A DNA stretch of 52,203 nucleotides. It comes from Stenotrophomonas maltophilia (GTDB lineage Bacteria > Pseudomonadota > Gammaproteobacteria > Xanthomonadales > Xanthomonadaceae). The first letter of the stretch is position 1; each line of letters opens with the position of its first letter. Shown here one piece after another: positions 39,052 through 48,929 of the stretch. A program made the position numbers and the translations under genes. The DNA lies in contig NZ_RAUX01000042.1 of NCBI RefSeq assembly GCF_013464485.1, forward strand, positions 8,361 through 60,563. Reading direction: 5' to 3'. Below the pieces are notes generated by a model, which searched no databases, had not been told where the DNA came from, and saw only the letters and a list, made by a program, of their open reading frames with translations.

Positions 39052-39153
39052 GGCGGGGTGGGTCCGGTTGCGGGGGACGGCGCAAGTACGTCCATGTAGC
39101 CTCGGTCGCGCCATCCATGGCGCTCACGCCCCCGCAACCGGACCCACCCCGCC
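39052..39153 (-). repeat. Large stem-loop element with conserved 52-base loop, copy B
   Basis: A perfect 25-bp stem (39052-39076 with 39129-39153) encloses a 52-base loop (39077-39128). On the minus strand the loop begins CGTGAGCGCCATGGATGGCG and is identical to copy A for 28 bases and 43 of 52 overall. The stem, built on GTGGGTCCGGTTGCGG, shares nothing with the stem of copy A. It points towards ppx, 141 bases on. Confidence 0.85.
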
Positions 39154-39179
39154 TTCGACAGATTTCTGCGATCTGATGG

Positions 39180-39266
39180 TGGGTGCCGACCGTTGGTCGG
39201 CACTGATCCTATCCCGCCCAAAATCGGTGCCTACTGCTCTTGGTAGGTGTCGACCTTGGTCGACAC
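39180..39266 (+). repeat. Two GTAG-type palindromes after ppk
   Basis: GTGCCGACC-GTT-GGTCGGCAC (39180-39203, with GGG in place of TAG at its terminus) and GTAGGTGTCGACC-TT-GGTCGACAC (39243-39266), both in the same orientation and next to the ppk stop at 39273. Confidence 0.75.
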
Positions 39267-39272
39267 ACCGGG

Positions 39273-41360
<2,088 letters not shown>

Positions 41361-41364
41361 GGCG

Positions 41365-42696
41365 TCATTCTTCGATGGAAGTCAGGGGGGCGGACTCGCG
41401 CGGGCGCACGTGGTCGGCATCGAAATGGCAGGAAAACACCGAGCCCTTGCCGACCTCGCTTTCAATCTCCAGCCTCGCGTGGTGCAGGCCGAGGATGTGC
41501 TTGACGATGGACAGGCCCAGGCCGGTACCGCCGCTTTCGCGGGAACGGCTGCTGGAGACACGGTAGAAACGTTCGGTCAGGCGCGGCAGGTGGGATGCCG
41601 GGATGCCGTAACCAGAATCGCGCACCGCCAGCACCGCGCCGTCGCCTTCGCGGCGGAACTCTACGGCGATGCGGCCACCGGCCGGCGTATAGCGCACCGC
41701 GTTGGTGACCAGGTTGGAGAAGGCGCTGTGCAGTTCCTTGGTCGAGCCCTGCAGGTCAACGCCGGCCAGATCGTCGATGCTGATCTGGTGGCGGCCCTGG
41801 CTGTGCGCTTCGGCTTCGCGGCGCAGGGTGGCCAGCATCGGCTGCATGGCCACGGTCTCTTCCTCGCTGTGTTCCTGCGATTCCAGCCGCGACAGGGTCA
41901 GCAGATCTTCCACCAGCTGGGCCATGCGCTGGCTCTGCTTGCGCATTTCTTCCAGCATCGGTCCGGTTCCCGGGAAATCCTCCGGGTCCATCATGTCCAG
42001 GTAGCCGTGTACCACGGTGAGCGGGGTGCGCAGCTCATGTGAAACGTTGGCGACGAAGTCGCGGCGCACCTGTTCCAGGCGCAGCAGCTTGCTGACGTCG
42101 CGCGCGATCAGCAGCCAATAGTCCTGAGAGTAGGGAATCAGGCGCAGGTTCAGGCGGATCGCAGGGTCGACCGGCGAGGGCACGTCCAGGATCGGCTCGG
42201 CGTTGCGGCCGCCGGCCAGCCAGTGGGCCAGCGGCATCGGCTGCAGGCGTTCGACCAGGGCCTCGCCGAGGTCGCCCGGATGATGCAGGCCGAGCAGGGC
42301 GGTGGCCGCTTCGTTGAACCACTGCACACGCTGGCTGTTGCGGTCCAGCACCACCACCGCATCGGGCAGCGCTGCGGCGGCGGCGCGGTAGCTGCGCAGC
42401 ATGTCCAGCAGGCGGCGCTTGCGCACGCGCATTTCCACCTGGTTGCGATACAGCAGGCGGTCCAGCTCGTTCCAGACACCGGTGCCTTCCTCGGCGGTGT
42501 CCCAGCGCTGGCGCGCGGTCAGCCGTCGCAGCACGCTGCGCAGGCGCCAGTAGTGCCAGGCCAGGGTGGCCAACGCGCCCAGTGCGATGCACAACCACAG
42601 ATGGCCCGTGAACCACCCCACCAATCCGGCGAACAGCAGTACCGCGGCGACGGTGGCCAGGGTCTTCAACCAGGCGGAGCGGATGTGGCGGGGCAT
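41365..42696 (-). CDS. phoR: Phosphate regulon sensor histidine kinase PhoR
   Basis: Phosphorylates PhoB when external phosphate is scarce. 443 residues: two N-terminal membrane helices (about 11-28 and 33-50), a PAS-like domain (about 105-215), the dimerisation helix FVANVSHELRTPLTVVHGY with phosphoacceptor His220, and the ATPase domain with NLVTNAVRYTP (N box), DSGYGIP (G1), ERFYRV (F box) and GGTGLGLSIVK (G2). The very short periplasmic loop is typical of PhoR, which senses through the Pst transporter and PhoU rather than by direct binding. No pst or phoU gene is in this window. Confidence 0.95.
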   Translation of the reverse strand: MPRHIRSAWLKTLATVAAVLLFAGLVGWFTGHLWLCIALGALATLAWHYWRLRSVLRRLTARQRWDTAEEGTGVWNELDRLLYRNQVEMRVRKRRLLDMLRSYRAAAAALPDAVVVLDRNSQRVQWFNEAATALLGLHHPGDLGEALVERLQPMPLAHWLAGGRNAEPILDVPSPVDPAIRLNLRLIPYSQDYWLLIARDVSKLLRLEQVRRDFVANVSHELRTPLTVVHGYLDMMDPEDFPGTGPMLEEMRKQSQRMAQLVEDLLTLSRLESQEHSEEETVAMQPMLATLRREAEAHSQGRHQISIDDLAGVDLQGSTKELHSAFSNLVTNAVRYTPAGGRIAVEFRREGDGAVLAVRDSGYGIPASHLPRLTERFYRVSSSRSRESGGTGLGLSIVKHILGLHHARLEIESEVGKGSVFSCHFDADHVRPRESAPLTSIEE

Positions 42697-42802
42697 TGCG
42701 ATCTCGTCGTTGAGGTGCGGCGGTTCACTGGGGTGAACCGAGGGTTATAGCAGAGTTGCCGGCACCGGCACCCGCGGGTGCGCGGCGCCGGCACGACGAG
42801 AC

Positions 42803-43492
42803 TCAGGTGGCCGTGGAGAAGCGGTAGCCAGCGCCGCGCACGGTCTGCACCATGTTCTCGGCGTTGAACGGTTCCAGCGTCTTGCGCAGGCGGCGGATGT
42901 GCACGTCGATGGTGCGTTCTTCCACGTACACGCTGCCGCCCCACACATGGTCGAGCAGCTGCGCGCGGGTGTAGACGCGCTCGGGGTGGGTCATGAAGAA
43001 GTGCAGCAGGCGGTATTCGGTCGGGCCGATCGGCACCGGCTGGTCATTGGCAAACACGCGATGGGCGGCACCATCGATGCGGATCGGACCGACCGCTACG
43101 CTGCCGTCCTCGTCGTCCTCGCGGGCGCGGCGCATGACCGCGCGGATGCGGGCGAGCAGTTCGCGCGCCGAAAACGGCTTGACCACGTAGTCGTCGACGC
43201 CGGCCTCGAGGCCACCGACGCGGTCGTTTTCTTCGCCGCGGGCGGTCAGCATGATGATCGGCACTTCGCGGGTCAGGGTTTCCTTGCGCCAGCGGCGGGC
43301 CAGGTCCAGGCCGCTGGTGCCGGGCAGCATCCAGTCCAGCAGGATCAGGTCGGGAACGCGGTCGGCGATCGCGGTCTGGGCCTCCCGGGCATCGCCGGCG
43401 TGGACCGGTTCGTAATCGCCCTTGCGAAGGGCGAAGGCGACCATTTCACGGATCGCGGGCTCGTCATCGACGATCAGGATGCGTTTCTGCAC
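42803..43492 (-). CDS. phoB: Phosphate regulon response regulator PhoB
   Basis: OmpR-family regulator, 229 residues. The receiver domain has Asp9/Asp10 (VDDE), phosphoacceptor Asp53 (LLDWMLPG), Thr in MLTARG and Lys in VVKPFS. The winged-helix DNA-binding domain (about 128-226) ends RTVRGAGYRFST, with GPTEYRLLHFFMTHPERVYT before it. The ATG at 43492 is preceded by a candidate Pho box at 43544-43562, suggesting autoregulation. phoR starts 106 bases beyond its stop. It should control ppk as well through the shared transcript. Confidence 0.96.
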   Translation of the reverse strand: MQKRILIVDDEPAIREMVAFALRKGDYEPVHAGDAREAQTAIADRVPDLILLDWMLPGTSGLDLARRWRKETLTREVPIIMLTARGEENDRVGGLEAGVDDYVVKPFSARELLARIRAVMRRAREDDEDGSVAVGPIRIDGAAHRVFANDQPVPIGPTEYRLLHFFMTHPERVYTRAQLLDHVWGGSVYVEERTIDVHIRRLRKTLEPFNAENMVQTVRGAGYRFSTAT

Positions 43493-43543
43493 GAGGACAC
43501 CGTAGGGCTCGGTTACTGGACTGGTGCCAGTAGACTACGGTTT

Positions 43544-43562
43544 GATGACATGTTTGTGACTA
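43544..43562 (-). promoter_or_regulatory. Candidate Pho box upstream of phoB
   Basis: On the minus strand TAGTCACAAACATGTCATC: two GTCA units exactly 11 bases apart with the AAAC-type spacer of the known box (CTGTCAT-A/T4-CTGTCAT). It lies 52-70 bases before the phoB start. Confidence 0.65.
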
Positions 43563-43608
43563 ACGGGCCGGAACCAACCGGGATTGCCATCGGCCGGTCA
43601 TGCGGCAC

Positions 43609-45309
43609 TCAGCGGCGATCCAGGTCCGGGTCCTGCACGCCCTGGCGACGCAGCTCCAGCACGGTCGGGGTGATCGCCTCGATGCGCGCGTCCACCCGGG
43701 CGCGACCCACATAGTCCAGCGCCGGGTTGCGCTTGAGTGCCTGCAGCTGCATCAACGACTGTTCCGGGCGACCGCTGAGGAAGGCCGCCTCGGCGTATGC
43801 CTCGCTGGCGCGCACGCTGTCGCCGGCCAGCTCGCTGGCGCGGGCGTAACGCTGCTGGAAGACCGGATCATTACCGCTTTGCGACAGCAGCGGCCGCAGC
43901 ATGGCCTGCGCACGCTGGCCGGCTTCGCGGCTGCCCTGTTCGTTCAGGATCTCGGCGTAGGTCAGGGCCACCGGCCGGCTGTTGGGGTGCTGGCGCAGCA
44001 ACTGCTCGAAACGGCTGTTGGCTTGGGCGGACAGGCCTGCGCGTGATTCGGCCTCGCCCAGCCCCAGTGCAAGCCACAGATTGTCCGGCCGGGTCTGCAG
44101 CAGGCCGGCCAGGGTCTGCCGGGCCTGGGTGGCACCGGCGCGACCGTTGCGCATCACGGCCAGCGCCTGGCCATAGCGTTGGGCCTCGTTGAGGCCGTCC
44201 TTCTGGCGCTTGGCAAGATCGGTGTACTCGCGCTCCAGTTCGGCGGTCGAATCGGCACTCAGGACCCGCAGGCGCTCGCGCGCCCAGTCGAAGTCGCCAC
44301 TGGCGCCGCGGCTCAGCTGGCCCATCGGGATGCGCAACACACTGCTGGGCAGCAGCGGGTTGTTTCCACGCAACAGGGGTTCGGCCAGGCTGGGATCGGC
44401 CGGGTCCACGCGCTCCCTGCGCTCGCCGCTGGGGGTGCTGGTGGTCAGCAGCACCGTGTCCTTTTTCATCTGCTCGGCGCGCGCCTTGGCTTCGCTGATG
44501 CGGGTGATGTTGACCGGGTGGGTGCGCAGGAACTCGGGCACGCTGTAGCCGCCTTCGTTGCCACGCATTGCCGACGCCATCCGCTCGAAGAAGCCGGCCA
44601 TCGCGTCCACGTCATAGCCACTGCGCGACAGGGTACGGATGCCGAGGCGGTCGGCCTCGGACTCGTTGGAGCGTGTGTAGTTGATCTGGCGCTGCTGCAT
44701 CAGGCCCATGCCGGAGCTGATGGCGGCCATGGTCGCATTGCCGGAAGACGTGCTGTTGCTGGCCTGCGCGGCCACCACCGCCGCCAGCATGCCCAGCAGG
44801 ATCGGAATCTGGTCGCGCTGGGCACGCTCGACCCCGCGCAGTACATGCTGCTGGGTGACATGGGCGATTTCGTGCGACAGCACGGCCGCCACTTCGTCCT
44901 CGCGCTCGGCGGTCAGCACCAGGCCGGCGTTGACCCCGATGTAGCCGCCCAGGGTGGCGAAGGCGTTGATCTGGCGGTCCTTCATCACGAAGAACGTGTA
45001 AGGCTGGCGCGGCTGGTCGCTGTTGGAGCCGAGGCGGGTGCCCATGGTCTGCAGCCAGTCGTTCACCAACGGGTCGTCCAGCAGGTAGCCGTAGTTGCGC
45101 AGCTCACGCAGCATCATGGCGCCGTACTCGGCCTGGCGCGCCGGGGTCAGCAGCTCGCCCGCCGACGAGCCGATGTCGGGCAGCTTCTCCTGGGCCTGGG
45201 CCAGCGGCATGGCCAGGGCCAGGGTGACGACGGTAGTCAGCAGCAGGGCTCGCAAGCAGAAGGTCCTCGGGCAGGGCGCGCCAAGCGTGGCAGGCCGGGG
45301 GGCAACCAT
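43609..45309 (-). CDS. bepA: Periplasmic M48 metalloprotease with TPR repeats (BepA-like)
   Basis: A periplasmic protease-chaperone that assists outer-membrane protein assembly at the BAM complex in E. coli BepA. 566 residues, longer than E. coli BepA (487). Signal peptide to about residue 40 (LALAMPLAQAQ). HEIAHVTQQH at 146-155 gives the zinc histidines (146 and 150) and Glu147; NESEADRLG (about 217) holds the third ligand. The C-terminal half (about 370-560) is TPR repeats. The ATG at 45309 has no ribosome site, so a TTG at the LRALLL start is possible. Divergent from grxC. Confidence 0.88.
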   Translation of the reverse strand: MVAPRPATLGAPCPRTFCLRALLLTTVVTLALAMPLAQAQEKLPDIGSSAGELLTPARQAEYGAMMLRELRNYGYLLDDPLVNDWLQTMGTRLGSNSDQPRQPYTFFVMKDRQINAFATLGGYIGVNAGLVLTAEREDEVAAVLSHEIAHVTQQHVLRGVERAQRDQIPILLGMLAAVVAAQASNSTSSGNATMAAISSGMGLMQQRQINYTRSNESEADRLGIRTLSRSGYDVDAMAGFFERMASAMRGNEGGYSVPEFLRTHPVNITRISEAKARAEQMKKDTVLLTTSTPSGERRERVDPADPSLAEPLLRGNNPLLPSSVLRIPMGQLSRGASGDFDWARERLRVLSADSTAELEREYTDLAKRQKDGLNEAQRYGQALAVMRNGRAGATQARQTLAGLLQTRPDNLWLALGLGEAESRAGLSAQANSRFEQLLRQHPNSRPVALTYAEILNEQGSREAGQRAQAMLRPLLSQSGNDPVFQQRYARASELAGDSVRASEAYAEAAFLSGRPEQSLMQLQALKRNPALDYVGRARVDARIEAITPTVLELRRQGVQDPDLDRR

Positions 45310-45397
45310 TCGTTAATCCACAGTGTTGCGGCGGTGGCGTGGAAATTCCAGCGCACCGGTACCATATGTAGACCGTCGATCCATCGTGGAGTTTCCC

Positions 45398-45688
45398 GTG
45401 ACAGCCCAGACCGCCGGCGGTGCCCCCGCCATCACCATCTATTCCACCGCCGTCTGCCCGTACTGCGTGGCCGCCAAGAATTTCCTGAAGAGCAAGGGCC
45501 AGCAGTGGACCGAGGTCCGCATCGACCTGGACCCGGTCGAGCGGGAGAAGATGATGGCGCTGACCCGCCGTACCAGCGTGCCGCAGATCTTCGTGGGCGA
45601 CGTACACGTGGGCGGTTACGACGACATGATGGCCCTGCACCGTGAAGGCAAGCTCGAGCCGCTGCTGGCCGGGCAGGGCCAGGCATGA
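45398..45688 (+). CDS. grxC: Glutaredoxin 3
   Basis: A 96-residue dithiol glutaredoxin. ITIYSTAVCPYCVAAKNFL carries the active site Cys20-Pro-Tyr-Cys23; VPQIFVG holds the cis-proline and GGYDDMM binds glutathione. It reduces disulphides and glutathionylated proteins with GSH. Start GTG 45398 with TGGAG upstream; an in-frame GTG at 45386 is possible. It overlaps the next gene by ATGA, so the two are translationally coupled, suggesting a joint redox function. Confidence 0.92.
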   Translation: MTAQTAGGAPAITIYSTAVCPYCVAAKNFLKSKGQQWTEVRIDLDPVEREKMMALTRRTSVPQIFVGDVHVGGYDDMMALHREGKLEPLLAGQGQA

Positions 45689-46077
45689 GCGCGGCCGACG
45701 ACGGCAGCAAGGACCGCATCGCCGAGTTCACCGATTTCCGCAAGCGCATGAACGAGCGCATCCTGGGCGAACCGAACCAGGTGGTGCGCCGCTTCTTCGC
45801 GCTGGACACGCAGACCTACCAGGCCGGCGCGCTGGATGTGAAGACCAAGGAACTGCTGGGCCTGGTGGCCTCGATGGTGCTGCGCTGCGACGACTGCATC
45901 AGCTATCACGTGGCCCAGTGCAAGGACGCCGGGGTGACCCGAGAAGAGTTCTTCGAGACCTTCTCGGTCGGCCTGGTGGTGGGCGGCTCGATCGTGATCC
46001 CGCACCTGCGCCGCGCGGTCGACTTCCTCGACCAGCTCGAAGGCGGCGCCGCCGCCCCGGAAGCGCACGCGCACTGA
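45685..46077 (+). CDS. Carboxymuconolactone decarboxylase family protein (AhpD-like)
   Basis: A 130-residue alpha-helical protein of the CMD/AhpD family. VLRCDDCISYH contains Cys68-x-x-Cys71 followed by His75, the redox site of AhpD-type alkylhydroperoxidases; LDVKTKELLGLVASM precedes it. Coupling to a glutaredoxin gene by ATGA overlap supports a thiol-redox role over a decarboxylase role. The C-terminus is Ala/His-rich. No regulator is nearby. Confidence 0.88.
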   Translation: MSAADDGSKDRIAEFTDFRKRMNERILGEPNQVVRRFFALDTQTYQAGALDVKTKELLGLVASMVLRCDDCISYHVAQCKDAGVTREEFFETFSVGLVVGGSIVIPHLRRAVDFLDQLEGGAAAPEAHAH

Positions 46078-46117
46078 ACCTGACGGGCGCCGGGAACCGG
46101 ACCCTGTGGCCCTCCCG

Positions 46118-46189
46118 GTAGTGCCGGCCGCTGGTCGGCATCCCGTGAACCCCACATGGCCGAGGTTGCCGGCCAGCGGCCGGCACTAC
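46118..46189. repeat. Inverted pair of GTAG (SMAG-type) repeats
   Basis: GTAGTGCCGGCC (from 46118) and GGCCGGCACTAC (to 46189) are outward-ended partners that can also pair with each other as one long stem. Confidence 0.8.
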
Positions 46190-46276
46190 CGAGCGCTTCC
46201 CCGCAATCCAACAGCCCAGGAGCCCCTTCTTGTTGAAGGGGCGCGCCGACAGGCGGGGGTAGAGGAAGAATGCGCG

Positions 46277-46348
46277 GGCAATTCTGCCTTACCCGGCTCG
46301 GACTAATTGCCTATTTGGGGTCTCCGAGCCGGGTAAGGCATAATTGCC
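46277..46348. repeat. 26-bp inverted repeat in the icd leader
   Basis: Left arm 46277-46302 (ends CTTACCCGGCTCGGA), loop of 20 bases (46303-46322), right arm 46323-46348, with a single mismatch. It ends 75 bases before the icd start codon. No T run follows, so it is not a typical terminator; it could be an RNA structure or a binding site. Confidence 0.8.
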
Positions 46349-46423
46349 GGTGAAACTTCCTTTGCGCCGGCGTTTCCGGGCACGTCCGGACGGCGTTTTT
46401 ACCCCTGTTCGGAACATCGATCA

Positions 46424-47428
46424 ATGACGCAGAAAATTACGGTCATCCGCGGCGACGGCATTGGCCCGGAAATCATGGACGCCACCCTGTTCGTGCTCGA
46501 CCAGCTCAAGACTGGCCTGGAGTACGAAGACGCCGACGCCGGCCTGGTGGCCCTGGAAAAGCACGGCGACCTGATGCCGGCGGTGACCCTGGAATCGATC
46601 GCGCGCAACAAGGTCGCGCTGAAGAGCCCGCTGACCACCCCGGTCGGTGGTGGCTTCACCTCGATCAACGTCAGCCTGCGCCGTCACTTCGACCTGTACG
46701 CCAATGTGCGTCCGGCCCACACCTTCCCGAACACCAAGTCGCGTTTCGACAACGTCGACCTGATCACCGTGCGTGAGAATACCGAAGGTGCCTACCTGGC
46801 CGAAGGCCAGGAAGTGTCGGCCGACGGCGAGACCGCCTTCTCCGGCACCCGCATCACCCGCAAGGGCTCCGAGCGCATCGTGCGCTACGCCTTCGAGCTG
46901 GCCAAGAGCACCGGCCGCAAGAAGGTCACCGCGGTACACAAGGCCAACATCATCAAGTCGACCTCGGGCCTGTTCCTGAATGTCGCCCGTGAAGTGGCTG
47001 CGCAGTACCCGGACATCGAATTCCAGGAAATGATCGTCGACAACTGCTGCATGCAGCTGGTGATGCGTCCGGAACAGTTCGACGTGATCGTCACCACCAA
47101 CCTGTTCGGCGACATCATCTCCGACCTGTGCGCCGGCCTCGTCGGCGGCCTGGGCCTGGCCCCGGGTGCCAACATCGGCAAGGACGCAGCGATCTTCGAA
47201 GCCGTGCACGGCACCGCGCCGGACATCGCTGGCCAGGGCAAGGCCAATCCGTGCGCGCTGCTGCTGGCAGCGGCGCAGATGCTGGACCATGTCGGCCAGC
47301 CGGAAAATGCCGAGCGCCTGCGCAAGGCCATCGTGGCGACCATGGAAGCCAAGGATTCGCTGACCGGCGACCTGGGCGGCACCGGCACCACCATGAGCTT
47401 TGCCCAGGCCATCGCCAGCCGCCTGTAA
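46424..47428 (+). CDS. icd: Isocitrate dehydrogenase, NAD-type
   Basis: Oxidative decarboxylation of isocitrate in the TCA cycle. 334 residues, much shorter than E. coli NADP-IDH (416) and like the NAD-dependent xanthomonad enzymes. RGDGIGPEI at the N-terminus, INVSLRRHFDLYANVRP for substrate, and the coenzyme motif HGTAPDIAG: Asp267 and Ile268 occupy the positions that are Lys and Tyr in NADP enzymes, predicting NAD specificity. VRENTEGAY and DNCCMQLVM follow the family. Isopropylmalate dehydrogenase is the main alternative but the substrate loop fits isocitrate. A terminator follows. Confidence 0.92.
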   Translation: MTQKITVIRGDGIGPEIMDATLFVLDQLKTGLEYEDADAGLVALEKHGDLMPAVTLESIARNKVALKSPLTTPVGGGFTSINVSLRRHFDLYANVRPAHTFPNTKSRFDNVDLITVRENTEGAYLAEGQEVSADGETAFSGTRITRKGSERIVRYAFELAKSTGRKKVTAVHKANIIKSTSGLFLNVAREVAAQYPDIEFQEMIVDNCCMQLVMRPEQFDVIVTTNLFGDIISDLCAGLVGGLGLAPGANIGKDAAIFEAVHGTAPDIAGQGKANPCALLLAAAQMLDHVGQPENAERLRKAIVATMEAKDSLTGDLGGTGTTMSFAQAIASRL

Positions 47429-47490
47429 GCGGCCGGCGTTCCGGCCGGAGATCGTCTCGGCGATGTCCAGTCCGGGCCTGCATGCGTTGA

Positions 47491-47525
47491 AGACGGGCCG
47501 TCCTTGTACGGCCCGTCTGCGTTTT
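47491..47525 (+). terminator. Terminator of icd
   Basis: AGACGGGCCG (47491-47500), loop of 8, CGGCCCGTCT (47509-47518), then GCGTTTT. Confidence 0.75.
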
Positions 47526-47559
47526 CAAGTGCGGTTTTTCACCGACAGGATTTTTTCAG

Positions 47560-47970
47560 ATGCCTGAGGCGGCCGTGTGGGTCGTGGCGGCCGTTGCCGT
47601 CTATGCTGTCGGCGTGGCGATCTACGCCATCTTCTACTGGCCGTGGTCCCGCGCCCAGCGCGCGCTGCGCCGCCTGCGGACGCAGGGGGCGCCCCTCCGC
47701 AGCATGCAGGAGGGCGAGGCGCGCATCCTGCGGTTGATCGAATTTCCGGCAGGATCGCCTGTGTATCTGCTCGAAGGCAGCTGTGCCGAGTTCGTGATCA
47801 GGAGCAGGATCTCTCCGGCCCAGCATGTGCAGACCCTGGCCGGCGTCCCAGTGAAGTATCCGGCGGGCCTTGCACGTGCCGTGCGCGCGGGCAGCAATAC
47901 CGCCGAAGTGGTGCTGGGTCGTGACCACGCGATGATCGTGCGACTCAATGGGGTCAAGCTGGCCCAGTAG
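47560..47970 (+). CDS. Small membrane-anchored protein, unknown function
   Basis: A 136-residue protein with one N-terminal membrane helix (VWVVAAVAVYAVGVAIYAIF, about 6-25) and a 110-residue soluble part I cannot assign. The soluble part has beta-like segments (ARILRLIEFPAGSPVYLLEG, CAEFVIRSR, AEVVLGRDHAMIVRLNGVKL). CAGGA at 47546-47550 precedes the ATG. Its stop codon TAG lies inside the GTAG terminus of the following repeat (47967-47970), so the repeat may have supplied the present stop. Function unknown. Confidence 0.72.
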   Translation: MPEAAVWVVAAVAVYAVGVAIYAIFYWPWSRAQRALRRLRTQGAPLRSMQEGEARILRLIEFPAGSPVYLLEGSCAEFVIRSRISPAQHVQTLAGVPVKYPAGLARAVRAGSNTAEVVLGRDHAMIVRLNGVKLAQ

Positions 47971-48022
47971 GGTCGAGCCATGCTCGACTGCTCCTGCGTA
48001 GTCGAGCATGGCTCGACGCTAC
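47967..48022. repeat. GTAG (SMAG-type) repeat pair overlapping a stop codon
   Basis: GTAG at 47967-47970, a second GTAG at 47998-48001 and CTAC at 48019-48022, all built on GTCGAGC/GCTCGAC. The TAG in the first one is the stop codon of the preceding gene. Confidence 0.8.
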
Positions 48023-48132
48023 AAGGACATTCTGTGCGAAATTTGCACAGATCATGTGCCGTTACATGGCTGGTTCGTGCGCCAACCGCTCCGCATCCTG
48101 TGCCCCACACCCACCGCGCAGGAATCCGCACC

Positions 48133-48876
48133 ATGAACCTCACCGCCTTCGGCCTGGCCAGCCTGATCGGCATGGCCGCCACCGCCCCGGTCGCCGCCGC
48201 CGAACCGTCCCATCCCACCATCCGCCACATGGCGGGCGCGCCGGTCGCGACCTCGCTGGATGCAGCGAAGACCGCCGTGCTGGTGATCGACTTCCAGAAC
48301 GAGTACTTCGACGCCAGCGCCGCGCCCGGTTTTGCCGGTGGCCGCATGGTCATCCCCGATGGCGCGGCGGCGCTGCGCCAGGCGAAGCGGGTGGTCGAGT
48401 TCGCCGATGCCCATGGCATCCGCGTGATCCACGTGCAGCACGTGTTGCCGGCCGGCGCGCCGTTGTTCGCGCAGGGCAGCGTCAATGCCGCCTTCCATCG
48501 CGACCTGCAGCCGCGCAAGGGTGAGACCGTGGTGCAGAAGGACAACGTCAGCGTGTTTGCTGGCAACTCGGCCGCGGTGCTCGACACGGTGCTGAAGGAA
48601 GCCGGTATCGACACCCTGATCGTCACTGGCCTGCAGACCCATGCCTGCGTGGCCGGTGCGGCGCGCGACGCGGCGGCGGCTCCGCGCGGCTACCGGGTGA
48701 TCGTATCGTCCGATGCCAGCGCAAGCCGTGACCTGGACCTGGCCGATGGCCGTCGCATCGAACATCGCGTGCTGCATGAGGCATCGCTGGCGCAGATCGA
48801 AGACACCTTCGGTGATGTCATGCGTACCGACGCGATCCTGGCGCTGCCGGTGCACAAGGCCGGCGACGGCGCTTGA
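48133..48876 (+). CDS. Exported isochorismatase-fold cysteine hydrolase
   Basis: A 247-residue hydrolase. Residues 1-23 are a signal peptide (SLIGMAATAPVAAAE), unusual for this family, so it acts in the periplasm. The fold runs from about 45: VLVIDFQNEYF with catalytic Asp53, VVQKDNVSVF with the lysine, and VTGLQTHACVAGAARDAA with nucleophile Cys172. Family members hydrolyse isochorismate, nicotinamide or N-carbamoyl compounds; which one cannot be decided. AGGAA at 48119-48123 and ATG 48133. The LysR gene follows on the same strand and may regulate it. Confidence 0.87.
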   Translation: MNLTAFGLASLIGMAATAPVAAAEPSHPTIRHMAGAPVATSLDAAKTAVLVIDFQNEYFDASAAPGFAGGRMVIPDGAAALRQAKRVVEFADAHGIRVIHVQHVLPAGAPLFAQGSVNAAFHRDLQPRKGETVVQKDNVSVFAGNSAAVLDTVLKEAGIDTLIVTGLQTHACVAGAARDAAAAPRGYRVIVSSDASASRDLDLADGRRIEHRVLHEASLAQIEDTFGDVMRTDAILALPVHKAGDGA

Positions 48877-48929
48877 TAAGCTGGCAGGGCCCGCATGCCG
48901 TGGGCCCTGCCAGGTGGAGCCGCTCGCTG

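Larger units (their letters stand above)
38911..39272. other. 362-base region between ppk and ppx, full of repeats
   Basis: From the ppx side it holds the covarying hairpin repeat copy 2 (38981-39035) with CAACAG repeats, the stem-loop element copy B (39052-39153), and two GTAG-type palindromes (39180-39203 and 39243-39266). ppx probably has its own promoter here; none is clearly visible. Confidence 0.65.
46078..46423. other. 346-base region upstream of icd
   Basis: It holds an inverted pair of GTAG palindromes (46118-46189), an 8-bp hairpin GCCCCTTC/GAAGGGGC (46222-46242) and the 26-bp inverted repeat at 46277-46348. The icd promoter must be here; no clear -35/-10 pair is seen. Confidence 0.6.
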
